Positions 40,409-50,624 of a DNA stretch of 50,707 nucleotides are shown piece by piece; position 1 is the stretch's first letter, and each line of letters begins with the position of its first letter. The translations under genes and the position numbers were made by a program. The notes below the pieces were generated by a model. That model saw only the letters and a list, made by a program, of their open reading frames with translations. It made no database searches and had not been told where the DNA came from. Source of the DNA: Actinomycetota bacterium (lineage in GTDB: Bacteria; Actinomycetota; Acidimicrobiia; Acidimicrobiales; AC-14); contig VAWU01000028.1 in NCBI GenBank assembly GCA_005888325.1, positions 1 through 50,707 on the forward strand, written 5' to 3'.

Positions 40409-41812
40409 GTGACGATCCCGTACCGCTTCGAGCCCGACCACACGGCCGCGGCGCTGCACGACGAGTTCGACGAGCTCGCGCCCGAGGCCGAGACCGGCGT
40501 CATCGTGACCGTCGCCGGACGGCTCATGCTGCACCGACCCATGGGGAAGCTCGCGTTCTTCACGTTGCAGGACGGCAGCGGACGCATCCAGCTCTTCTGC
40601 ACGCCGAAGGTGACGGCGCGATTCGAGGAGCTCACCGCGCTGTCGCACGGCGACTGGATCGGGGCCAAAGGCGAGGTGGTGAAGACGAGGACGGGCGAGC
40701 TCTCGGTGCGCGTGCACGAGTGGGTGCTGCTGGCCGAAGCCCGTCGTCCGTTCCCCGACAAGTGGCACGGCATCGCCGATGTCGACACGCGCTACCGGCA
40801 GCGCTACGTCGACCTGTGGGTGACGGACGAGGCCCGCCGCACGTTCGTCATGCGCAGCCGCATGCTGAGCCTGACGCGACGCTGGCTGGAGGAACGCGAC
40901 TTCGTCGAGGTGGAGACACCTCTGCTGCACCCGATCCCGGGTGGCGCGCTGGCGAAGCCGTTCGTCACCCACCACAACGCGCTCGACCTCGACCTCTACC
41001 TGCGGATCGCCCCCGAGCTCTACCTCAAGCGCCTGGTGGTCGGCGGCTTCGAGCGGGTCTTCGAGATCGGACGGGTGTTCCGCAACGAGGGCATCGGCTA
41101 CCGCTGGAACCCCGAGTTCACGATGCTCGAGCTCTACCAGGCCTACGCGGACTACGGCGACATGATGGTGCTCACCGAGGAGCTGGTCGCCCATCTGTGC
41201 GAGGAGCTGCGCGGCACGACGAAGATCGCGTTCCAGGGTCGCGCTCTCGACCTCACGCCTCCGTGGCGTCGGGCGTCGATGACCGCGCTGATCGAAGAGC
41301 AGATCGGAGCCCACGTCGACGTGCGGATGCCGGTCGACGAGCTGCGCCGCATCGCGGGCGAGCACGGCGTGCCGGTCGACGACGGGTGGGGCCCGGGCAA
41401 GCTCGTGCTCGAGATCTACGAGAAGACCACCGAAGGCGAGCTCTGGGGACCGGTGTTCGTGTGCGACTACCCCAAGGAGGTCTCACCGCTCGCGCGCGAC
41501 CACCGCGAGCTTCCCGGTCTCGTCGAGCGCTTCGAGCCGATCATCGCGGGACGCGAGATCGGCAACGCCTTCAGCGAGCTCGTCGACGCCGACGAGCAGC
41601 GCGCCCGGCTCGAGCACCAGGCACGTGAGAGTGCGGCCGGAGACGACGAGGCGATGACCGTCGACGACGACTACCTGCGCGCCCTGGAATATGGCCTGCC
41701 ACCGACGGGAGGTCTCGGCATCGGGATCGATCGGGTGTTGATGCTCCTCGCCGACGTCCACCACATCCGCGACGTCATCCTGTTCCCGACGCTCAGGCCG
41801 GAGCAGGCTTAG
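40409..41812 (+). CDS. lysS: Lysine-tRNA ligase (class II)
   Basis: A 467-residue synthetase, slightly shorter than the usual 490-510. The N-terminal OB-fold contains '[29 protein letters not shown]'. Class II motif 2 reads '[33 protein letters not shown]' and motif 3 '[26 protein letters not shown]'. The usual ISTRHNPEFT is changed to [10 protein letters not shown], a somewhat divergent form, though '[12 protein letters not shown]' and '[14 protein letters not shown]' agree with LysRS. GTG 40409 starts one base after the coaX stop. Its last 20 bases overlap the end of the convergent ClpN gene. Confidence 0.92.
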   Translation: MTIPYRFEPDHTAAALHDEFDELAPEAETGVIVTVAGRLMLHRPMGKLAFFTLQDGSGRIQLFCTPKVTARFEELTALSHGDWIGAKGEVVKTRTGELSVRVHEWVLLAEARRPFPDKWHGIADVDTRYRQRYVDLWVTDEARRTFVMRSRMLSLTRRWLEERDFVEVETPLLHPIPGGALAKPFVTHHNALDLDLYLRIAPELYLKRLVVGGFERVFEIGRVFRNEGIGYRWNPEFTMLELYQAYADYGDMMVLTEELVAHLCEELRGTTKIAFQGRALDLTPPWRRASMTALIEEQIGAHVDVRMPVDELRRIAGEHGVPVDDGWGPGKLVLEIYEKTTEGELWGPVFVCDYPKEVSPLARDHRELPGLVERFEPIIAGREIGNAFSELVDADEQRARLEHQARESAAGDDEAMTVDDDYLRALEYGLPPTGGLGIGIDRVLMLLADVHHIRDVILFPTLRPEQA

Positions 41813-42422
41813 GTCCCAACACGCCGACGGTCGTGTGGCACCACAGACAGAAGACGATCGCGGCGCCCGCATCGGTCATGCGGTACGCCGCCTGCGCGGT
41901 GAGGTCCGCGCCACAGCGGGGACACCGCGGCTCGACGTCGGGCTCGACCGGCGCCGTCGTCACGTCGACCTTCTCCCGCGCGCCGGTCAGGCTCGAGAGG
42001 AGCTGGATGACATGGCGACGCACGCGGCTCAGGTCGGCGCCCAGCTTCACGAGCACCTGGGCGGCGACGCCCTCGCCCTCGCGGACCAGGCCGAGCAGGA
42101 TGTGCTCCGTTCCGATGTAGTTGTGGCCCAGCTGCATCGCCTCACGCAGCGAGAGCTCGAGCACCTTCTTGGCGCGAGGTGTGAAGGGGAGGTGGTCGCT
42201 CGGCGACAGGCCACCCTCGCCGATGATCTCCTCGACCTGGCTGCGGACGGCCTCGAGCGCGATTCCCATCGACTCGAGGGCCCTCGCGGCGACTCCGTCG
42301 CCCTCGTGCAGGAGGCCGAGGAGGATGTGCTCGGTGCCGATGTAGCTGTGGTTGTGGAGCCGCGCCTCTTCCTGGGCGAGGACGACGACCCGGCGGGCGC
42401 GATCCGTGAAGCGCTCGAACAC
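41793..42422 (-). CDS. Stand-alone ClpC N-domain protein with C-terminal zinc ribbon (copy 1)
   Basis: A 209-residue protein. Residues 1 to about 145 are two Clp_N repeats, almost the same as those of ClpC in this window (by eye about 18 differences in 144 residues). Then comes a linker and a zinc ribbon: '[11 protein letters not shown]' and '[11 protein letters not shown]', i.e. CxxC twice. There are no AAA modules. The Clp_N domain is where adaptors and substrates dock on ClpC, so this protein could compete for, or present, substrates in a zinc- or redox-dependent way. GTG 42422 lies 1 base after the copy 2 stop. Its 3' end overlaps lysS by 20 bases. Confidence 0.85.
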   Translation of the reverse strand: MFERFTDRARRVVVLAQEEARLHNHSYIGTEHILLGLLHEGDGVAARALESMGIALEAVRSQVEEIIGEGGLSPSDHLPFTPRAKKVLELSLREAMQLGHNYIGTEHILLGLVREGEGVAAQVLVKLGADLSRVRRHVIQLLSSLTGAREKVDVTTAPVEPDVEPRCPRCGADLTAQAAYRMTDAGAAIVFCLWCHTTVGVLGPKPAPA

Positions 42423-42423
42423 C

Positions 42424-43032
42424 TCAGGGCCCTCCGGGGAACAGCCCGACGACGGCGCCGCACCGCTCGCAGCGTGCGAACGTGACGGCCAGGCGGCCTT
42501 CTCCCTCGTGCTCGGGCACCTGCACCTCAGTCGTCGTCAGCGCGTCGGTGAGGCCGGCGCCGCAACGCCCGCAGAGGGGCGGAGTGGTGGCTGCGGCAGG
42601 GCCGGTCTCGAGGCGCGAGCGGATGTGCGCGCGTAGCGCTTCGGGCGAAGCCTCGTGCTTCGCCAACACCTCGGCCGCCGTCCCGTCGTAGTCGCGCACG
42701 ATGCCGAGGAGGATGTGCTCGGGGCCGATGTGGTCGTGCCCGTCGTCCCGCGCCTCCCGCAGCGAGCTCTCGAGCGCCTTCTTGGCTCGAGGGCTGAAGG
42801 GGACGTGCCCGCTCGGAGTCGCGGCACCGCGGCCCACGGCGTCCTCGACCTCGCGACGCGCCGTCTCGAGATCCAGCCCGAGGTCGGCGAGCGCCCCGGC
42901 CGCGTCCCCGTCATCGGCGACGACGCCGAGCAGGAGGTGCTCCGTGCCGATGTGGTCGTGGTCCAGCAGGCGCGCCTCCTCCCGGGCCAGCACGATCACC
43001 CGCCGCGCCCGTTCCGTGAAACGCTCGAACAT
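42424..43032 (-). CDS. Stand-alone ClpC N-domain protein with C-terminal zinc ribbon (copy 2)
   Basis: A 202-residue relative of copy 1 with the same layout but more diverged: 'MFERFTERARRVIVLAREEARLLDHDHIGTEHLLLGV', the second repeat 'FSPRAKKALESSLREARDDGHDHIGPEHILLGI', then a zinc ribbon 'PLCGRCGAGLT' and 'FARCERCGAVVGLF'. The AAA modules are missing. ATG 43032 has TAGCGT eight bases upstream. It follows the polyprenyl synthase by 58 bases and precedes copy 1 by one base, so both copies form an operon. Function unknown; an adaptor or decoy for ClpCP is an inference from the domain. Confidence 0.85.
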   Translation of the reverse strand: MFERFTERARRVIVLAREEARLLDHDHIGTEHLLLGVVADDGDAAGALADLGLDLETARREVEDAVGRGAATPSGHVPFSPRAKKALESSLREARDDGHDHIGPEHILLGIVRDYDGTAAEVLAKHEASPEALRAHIRSRLETGPAAATTPPLCGRCGAGLTDALTTTEVQVPEHEGEGRLAVTFARCERCGAVVGLFPGGP

Positions 43033-43040
43033 CGCACGTC

Positions 43041-43046
43041 ACGCTA
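43041..43046 (-). promoter_or_regulatory. -10 TAGCGT, ClpN copy 2
   Basis: Minus-strand TAGCGT eight bases before ATG 43032; the ClpN pair may have its own promoter apart from the prenyl synthase. Confidence 0.5.
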
Positions 43047-43090
43047 CGTCCAGTGCGACCCGGCCGCTCGGCGCCGCCGAATTGCGCGCG

Positions 43091-44080
43091 TCAGCCCGGG
43101 ATCGTGTCGATCAGGTGGTCGCCGACACCGCGCAGGGCCCCGACCACCGGGCTCTCGGGGAATTCGTCGAGCACCGCGGCCGCCTCCTTCGCGTAGAGAC
43201 GGGCGACGTCCTTGGCGGCCGCCACCGCGCCGTTCGACCGGATGAGGGCGCGGGCGCGGTCGGCGCCGGCGCGGTCGATCGGGCCGCCCAGCAACGCGGC
43301 GAGGTCGTCCGCGCCGTCGGAATCGGCGAGGGCACGGATGACCGGCAGCGTGTACACACCCTCGACCAGGTCGTTGCCGGCGGGCTTGCCGAGCTGCTCG
43401 TCGGTCGCGACCACGTCGAGGATGTCGTCGACGATCTGGAAGACCATGCCGAGCTGCTGGCCGTAGGTCGTCAGCGCGTCGATGTGCGCGCGCGGCAGCC
43501 GTGCGGTGATGCCCCCGATGCGACAGCTGGCCGCCATGAGCGCCCCCGTCTTGTCGGTGATCGACGCGAGGTATGCGGCTTCGGTGCGCGTGCTGTCGAA
43601 GGCGGTGCGCACCTCGCGCACCTGCCCGGTGCAGAGGCGGCTGATGGTGGCGGCGAGGAGCCCCGCGACCTCGGTGCCGAGGGAGGCGGCGATCTCGGAC
43701 GCCCGGGCGAGGAGGAAATCGCCCGCCAGGATGGCGACCAGGTTGCCCCAGCGGGCGTTCACGCTTTCGACCCCCCGGCGGCTCTCGGCCTCGTCCATGA
43801 CGTCGTCGTGGTACAGCGACCCGAGGTGCACGAGCTCGACGGCCGTGGCCCCCATGACCACGTCGCGCGAGGCGGGGGTCACGTCCCCCCCGTCGGCCGT
43901 GGAGGCGGCGGCGAGGGTCAGAGCGGGGCGGAGACGCTTCCCACCTGCGCTGATGAGGTGCCCGGCCACCTCGGTGAGGAAGGGGTCGTCGGCCTCGATC
44001 GATACGAGGAGGGCCGTCTCCACCCGGGCGAGATCGTCGCCCAGGCAGGGCAGTCGCAGCAGCGAGGCCAGGTCGATCAC
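43091..44080 (-). CDS. Polyprenyl diphosphate synthase (E-type)
   Basis: A 329-residue all-helical prenyltransferase. First aspartate-rich motif DDVMD at residues 92-96 in 'LGSLYHDDVMDEAESRRG'; second 'IVDDILDV' near residue 217; 'GGKRLRPAL' with the conserved GKRxRP. It elongates farnesyl or geranylgeranyl diphosphate by isopentenyl units; chain length (hepta to nona) cannot be read by eye. Product: menaquinone side chain or similar. GTG 44080 follows TATCGT by six bases. It is divergent from clpC. Confidence 0.92.
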   Translation of the reverse strand: MIDLASLLRLPCLGDDLARVETALLVSIEADDPFLTEVAGHLISAGGKRLRPALTLAAASTADGGDVTPASRDVVMGATAVELVHLGSLYHDDVMDEAESRRGVESVNARWGNLVAILAGDFLLARASEIAASLGTEVAGLLAATISRLCTGQVREVRTAFDSTRTEAAYLASITDKTGALMAASCRIGGITARLPRAHIDALTTYGQQLGMVFQIVDDILDVVATDEQLGKPAGNDLVEGVYTLPVIRALADSDGADDLAALLGGPIDRAGADRARALIRSNGAVAAAKDVARLYAKEAAAVLDEFPESPVVGALRGVGDHLIDTIPG

Positions 44081-44086
44081 GCCTGC

Positions 44087-44092
44087 ACGATA
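44087..44092 (-). promoter_or_regulatory. -10 TATCGT, polyprenyl synthase
   Basis: Minus-strand TATCGT six bases before GTG 44080. Confidence 0.6.
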
Positions 44093-44202
44093 CGTTCGCG
44101 GCCGCCGAACAGGGGAATCGGTAAACCTCGGGGCATCTCCCTACGAAGCTATGGCCAGTAGACTGAGTCGGCACCTACGACCGTCGTGGGAGGCGGTGTC
44201 AA

Positions 44203-46692
<2,490 letters not shown>

Positions 46693-46701
46693 CAGCGCGG
46701 G

Positions 46702-48000
46702 CTAAAACCCTCCCAAGCCGTTCGGCGCGCCCAGCCCGGTGGGGCCGTCGTAGCCGACCTGCGCGTGGCACAGGTAGTAGGGATCGGGCGACGCGGGCCA
46801 GCAGTCGTGGAGCGGGTTGCCGTTGGAGCCCGAGGTGACGTCGCGCATCGCGGCACGTTGCTCGTAGAGACGCCGGGCCGGGTACGGGTAGACGGCGGCG
46901 GTCTGCACGGCGTCGCCGGCGACCGCGAACAGGGCCGCCACGATGGGTGCTCCGACGCTCGTGCCTCCGAACTGGAACCAGTTGTCGCCCCCGACGGAGC
47001 CGTAGCTATCGTACACGGCGACGCCCGTGGCCGGGTCGCCGACGACGGCCACGTCGGCGGTGGTGCGTCGGGTGCAGGTGCTGCCGCTCGGGTCCGACGC
47101 GACCAGGCCGAGCTGCCAGGCCGGCGGGTCGAACGACGCGCTGCACCAGCTTCCGCTGCCGCTCCACGCGGTCTCGTCCCAGCCGCGCGGTGACGAGTCG
47201 CGCACCAGGCTGGTGGCACCGACCGCGATCACGTGCGGCGAGGTCGCCGGAAACGTGCTGGCGTAACCGCTGTCGCCGGAGCTCGCGGTGACGGCGATGC
47301 CCGGTTGGTCGTACGCGGTCTCGAAGGCGTTGTTCTCGGGCGACTCATCGGTGGCGTAGCTGTTGCTGATCGCGCTCGTGTTGCGGCTGACCGCGCGCCG
47401 AGCCGCGCGCGTGATGTCGGGCAGCTCCGCCGACGCCGCCGCGATGAGCGTGATCTTGCACAGCGGACAGACGGCCGATGCCATCTGCAGGTCGAGGTCG
47501 ATCTCCTGGCCCCAGACGACGTCGCCGCGCGGCAGGCGCGTGCCCTTCTCCTGCGAGATCTTCTTGAAGCACCCGTTGGCCGTCGTGCACGGCGGCAACC
47601 CGAACGTCTGGCGGTAGACGGCGAGGTCGAACTCCGCATGTGGGTTGTCGTACGCGTCGATGACGATCACCTTGCGCCCGTTCCACACCCAGTCGGTGCG
47701 GCGCGGGTCGGACAACCCGTAGGCCGCGGCGAGATCGAAGGGCCCCAAGCCCGACGGGCCGGGAAGGGCCAGCGGGTGGAGGCCGTCGGAGCGCGTGACC
47801 ACGATCGCCTGGCACGCGACCGTGAGGCCGCTTTCCCGTGGGCAGACGCGCCGGTGCTGCGCGCGGTGCGTCACGTCGGCATTGATTGCGTTGGGGGTGT
47901 TGGGCGCGGTGGGACGCGCGATCGCGGGCGCCGAGAGAGAGGTGAACAGTCCCAAGGCCACGATGGCTGCTCCGAGCGGTCGCCTTCCTGGCCGTCGCAT
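46702..48000 (-). CDS. Secreted S53-family (sedolisin-like) serine peptidase
   Basis: About 432 residues from ATG 48000, with a signal peptide ending near 'APAIARP'. The family triad is visible: E166 and D170 in 'GQEIDLDLQMAS', and S348 in 'FGGTSVGAPIVAAL'; the oxyanion Asp is D243 in 'ASSGDSGYAS'. The C-terminal calcium site has 'MRDVTSGSNGNP' and 'YDGPTGLGAPNGLGGF'. The usual propeptide of 150 or more residues is missing: only about 45 residues separate the signal from the catalytic domain. Secreted acid peptidase is expected. A longer start at TTG 48042 is possible. Convergent with clpC, 9 bases apart. Confidence 0.88.
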   Translation of the reverse strand: MRRPGRRPLGAAIVALGLFTSLSAPAIARPTAPNTPNAINADVTHRAQHRRVCPRESGLTVACQAIVVTRSDGLHPLALPGPSGLGPFDLAAAYGLSDPRRTDWVWNGRKVIVIDAYDNPHAEFDLAVYRQTFGLPPCTTANGCFKKISQEKGTRLPRGDVVWGQEIDLDLQMASAVCPLCKITLIAAASAELPDITRAARRAVSRNTSAISNSYATDESPENNAFETAYDQPGIAVTASSGDSGYASTFPATSPHVIAVGATSLVRDSSPRGWDETAWSGSGSWCSASFDPPAWQLGLVASDPSGSTCTRRTTADVAVVGDPATGVAVYDSYGSVGGDNWFQFGGTSVGAPIVAALFAVAGDAVQTAAVYPYPARRLYEQRAAMRDVTSGSNGNPLHDCWPASPDPYYLCHAQVGYDGPTGLGAPNGLGGF

Positions 48001-48043
48001 CGAGAGCCGAGGGTACGGGGCCGCGCGCGGCACGTCGAGCAAC

Positions 48044-48049
48044 TACGGT
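48044..48049 (+). promoter_or_regulatory. -10 TACGGT, universal stress protein
   Basis: TACGGT eight bases before GTG 48058, in the divergent spacer with the S53 peptidase. Confidence 0.5.
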
Positions 48050-48057
48050 CGACGGCC

Positions 48058-48429
48058 GTGCTGGAGCGCGTACTCGTAGGCACCGACGGCTCGACCACCG
48101 CAGCTCGCGCCGTCGACCGGGCCGTCGAGGTGGCCGCGGCGTTCGGCGCCGGCCTGACCATCGTCATGGCGGGTCGCCACGACGACGCGGCTGACGTCGT
48201 CGGAGCCGAGGCGGAGCGGCACCGCGACGCGGCCGTCACGATCGAAACGCGCGTCGACGGGCGCGACCCCGCGACGGCGCTGCTCGACATCGCGGAGGAA
48301 GGGGGCTACGACCTGCTCGTGGTGGGCAATCGGGGGATGACCGGCGCCGGGCGCTCGTTCCTCGGTTCGGTGCCGAACAAGGTGAGCCACCACGCGTCGC
48401 GCTCGCTCCTCATCGTCCGCACGACCTGA
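48058..48429 (+). CDS. Universal stress protein family (UspA fold)
   Basis: A 123-residue protein starting 'LERVLVGTDGSTTAARAVDRAVEVAAAFG'. The ATP-binding signature G-x2-G-x9-G-S is present as 'GNRGMTGAGRSFLGSV', so it probably binds ATP. GTG 48058 follows TACGGT by eight bases; 57 bases separate it from the divergent S53 peptidase start. Role in stress or dormancy is family knowledge; no partner is evident. Confidence 0.85.
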   Translation: MLERVLVGTDGSTTAARAVDRAVEVAAAFGAGLTIVMAGRHDDAADVVGAEAERHRDAAVTIETRVDGRDPATALLDIAEEGGYDLLVVGNRGMTGAGRSFLGSVPNKVSHHASRSLLIVRTT

Positions 48430-48469
48430 CCTGGCGACTGCGTCGCCCCGCCTGGGGCTCCTCGCGGTC

Positions 48470-49210
48470 GTGGCGCTCTTGCTGGTGTGCTCCGCGTGCC
48501 AGGTGACGATCGCGACCGAGGTCGACGCCCGCGCCGACGGGGGCGGCGTCATCCGCGCCGGCGTCGGGCTCGACCGCGAGGCGCTGGCCCAGGTGCCCGA
48601 TCTGGCGGGGCAGTTGCAGGTCGACGACCTTCGTCGAGCCGGCTGGCGCGTCGTCGGGCCGCAGCGCGAGCGCGACGGCCTGACGTGGATACGCGCGAGC
48701 CATCCGTTCGCGTCACCGGCCGGCGCGCATCGGGCGGTCGCGCAGCTCACCGGGCCCGGCGGCCCCTTTCGCGGCTTCGCGCTCACGCACGGGGGCTCGC
48801 GGTTCCGCTCCCGCGTCCGCTTCACGGGCACCGTCGACCTCGGGACCGGGCTCGCCGGGTTCGCCGACGCCGAGCTCGAGCGCCGGCTGGGAGCGGCCAA
48901 CCCCGGTGTCGACGCGGCGACGCTGAAGCGCCGCTTCGGGGTCGACCTCGAGCGACTGCTGAAGGTGCGGGTGACGGCGCGTCTCCCCGGTCGGGTGCGC
49001 ACGTGGCGGCCACGCGTGGGGGCGCCGCCGGTGCGGCTCGACGCGTCGTCGGTGTCGTGGGACGTGCGTGCCCTCGGGTTGACCGGCGTGGGGGCCGTCG
49101 CCCTGGCGCTGGGGGCCGTCACGCTGCTCGCAGGGCGCCGGCGGCGCGTGACCCGGCACGCCCCGGAGGCGCCTGAGGCGGGCGCAGACGGTCCGCGTCC
49201 GGTGTCGTAG
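48470..49210 (+). CDS. LppM-like membrane-anchored protein
   Basis: About 246 residues. 'CQVTIATEVDARADGGGVIRAGVGLDREAL' is the start of an LppM/DUF3153-type domain, known from a mycobacterial lipoprotein with an outer beta-alpha domain and a C-terminal membrane span. Here a hydrophobic segment near residues 200-222 is followed by an Arg-rich tail, agreeing with that layout. The only canonical start is GTG 48470, which leaves a very short leader ('ALLLVCSAC') without basic residues; a CTG at 48431 would give the full signal 'LATASPRLGLLAVVALLL'. The lipobox is weak. It follows the stress protein by 40 bases and precedes radA by 21. Confidence 0.65.
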   Translation: MALLLVCSACQVTIATEVDARADGGGVIRAGVGLDREALAQVPDLAGQLQVDDLRRAGWRVVGPQRERDGLTWIRASHPFASPAGAHRAVAQLTGPGGPFRGFALTHGGSRFRSRVRFTGTVDLGTGLAGFADAELERRLGAANPGVDAATLKRRFGVDLERLLKVRVTARLPGRVRTWRPRVGAPPVRLDASSVSWDVRALGLTGVGAVALALGAVTLLAGRRRRVTRHAPEAPEAGADGPRPVS

Positions 49211-49218
49211 GGCACGCG

Positions 49219-49224
49219 TAGGGT
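49219..49224 (+). promoter_or_regulatory. -10 TAGGGT, radA
   Basis: TAGGGT seven bases before GTG 49232. Confidence 0.6.
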
Positions 49225-49231
49225 CGCGCCC

Positions 49232-50608
49232 GTGACCAAGGCCCGGACGTTGTTCAGGTGTGGCGAGTGCGGGGCGGGCGCGCCCAAGTGGGCCGGCCGC
49301 TGCCCGGCGTGCGACGAGTGGAACACGCTGGTCGAGGAGGTCGAGCGCCCGGCCGGGGTGGGCGCGCCCGGCGCCGCCGCCGAGCGCGCGGTGCCGATCG
49401 TCGAGGTCGACGCGCACGAGTGGGCGGCGCGTCCGACGGGCGTGGGCGAGCTCGACCGGGTGCTCGGCGGCGGGTTGGTGCCCGGCTCGGTCACCCTGCT
49501 CGGCGGTGAGCCCGGCATCGGCAAGTCCACGCTGCTGCTCCAGGCGCTCGCGTCGCTCGCCGCGGGCGGTGCCCGCTGCCTGCTCGTGTCCGCCGAGGAG
49601 TCCCGCCAGCAGGTGCGCCTGCGCGCCGAGCGCCTCGGCGCGCTGCCCGCGTCGCTCTGGCTGGTGGGCGAGACCGTGCTCCCCAACGTCGTCGCCGACA
49701 TCGAGCAGGTCGCGCCCGACGTGTGCATCATCGACTCCATCCAGACGCTCCACGATCCCGAGCTCGGGTCCGCGCCCGGGTCCGTCACGCAGGTGCGCGA
49801 GTGCGCCCAGCAGCTGGTGCAGGTGTCGAAGGCGCGTGGTCTCGCGACGCTGCTCGTGGGCCACGTCACCAAGGAGGGTGCCCTCGCCGGTCCGCGGGTA
49901 CTCGAGCACATCGTCGACACCGTGCTCTCGTTCGAGGGCGAGCGTCATCACGCCCTCCGGTTGCTGCGCGCGCTGAAGCATCGCTTCGGCCCGACGTCGG
50001 AGCTCGGTCTGTTCGAGATGGTCGACGCGGGCTTGCTGGGCGTGCCCGACGCGGGCGGCATGTTCCTCGCCGACCGCCGCGCCGGCGTGCCGGGGTCCGT
50101 CGTGGTGCCCACGATCGAGGGTCACCGGCCCCTCCTGGTCGAGCTCCAGGCGCTCGTCGGGCCCGCCGCCGTCGCGGCCATGCCGCGCCGGTCGGCGCAG
50201 GGGCTCGACAGCGGCCGGCTGGCCCTGCTGCTGGCGGTGCTCGACCGTCGCGTGCAGCTGTCGCTCGGCGGGTCCGACGTCTACGCCTCCGCGGTCGGCG
50301 GCGTGCGCGTCGTCGAGCCCGGTGCCGACCTGGCGCTCGCCCTGGCCCTTGCCTCCGCCCACACCGACACCGCGCTGCCCGACGACCTCGTGGCCTGCGG
50401 CGAGGTGGGCCTCGGGGGCGAGCTGCGCCAGGTGAGCCAGACCCCGCGACGACTGGCCGAGGCGGCGCGGCTCGGCTTCGGGCAGGCGCTCGTGGCCACG
50501 TCCGCCCCCGACCCGCCACCTGGCATCACCGTCCGCCGCGCGGGCACGCTGAGCGAGGCCGTCGTCGCCCTCGGGCTGCGGCGTGAACGGGTGCGAATTT
50601 CGACCTAG
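49232..50608 (+). CDS. radA: DNA repair protein RadA
   Basis: A 458-residue RecA-like ATPase that helps branch migration in recombination. The N-terminal zinc finger has C10, C13, C24 and C27 ('FRCGECGAGAPKWAGRCPACDEW'). Walker A is GEPGIGKS at 92-99. The family KNRFG motif reads KHRFG here ('ALKHRFGPTSELGLFEM'). The C-terminal Lon-like domain includes 'VYASAVGGVRVVEPGADLALALALASA'. GTG 49232 follows TAGGGT by seven bases. The next gene is disA, the usual actinobacterial order. Confidence 0.94.
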   Translation: MTKARTLFRCGECGAGAPKWAGRCPACDEWNTLVEEVERPAGVGAPGAAAERAVPIVEVDAHEWAARPTGVGELDRVLGGGLVPGSVTLLGGEPGIGKSTLLLQALASLAAGGARCLLVSAEESRQQVRLRAERLGALPASLWLVGETVLPNVVADIEQVAPDVCIIDSIQTLHDPELGSAPGSVTQVRECAQQLVQVSKARGLATLLVGHVTKEGALAGPRVLEHIVDTVLSFEGERHHALRLLRALKHRFGPTSELGLFEMVDAGLLGVPDAGGMFLADRRAGVPGSVVVPTIEGHRPLLVELQALVGPAAVAAMPRRSAQGLDSGRLALLLAVLDRRVQLSLGGSDVYASAVGGVRVVEPGADLALALALASAHTDTALPDDLVACGEVGLGGELRQVSQTPRRLAEAARLGFGQALVATSAPDPPPGITVRRAGTLSEAVVALGLRRERVRIST

Positions 50609-50612
50609 CCGC

Positions 50613-50618
50613 TACTCT
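50613..50618 (+). promoter_or_regulatory. -10 TACTCT, disA
   Basis: TACTCT six bases before GTG 50625. Confidence 0.6.
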
Positions 50619-50624
50619 TTCGGC

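Noticed and set aside
44108-44145. SigR promoter before clpC (GGAAT at about 44112)
   Set aside because: At spacing 18 the downstream triplet is CTC, not GTT, and no GTT is found at 17 or 19.
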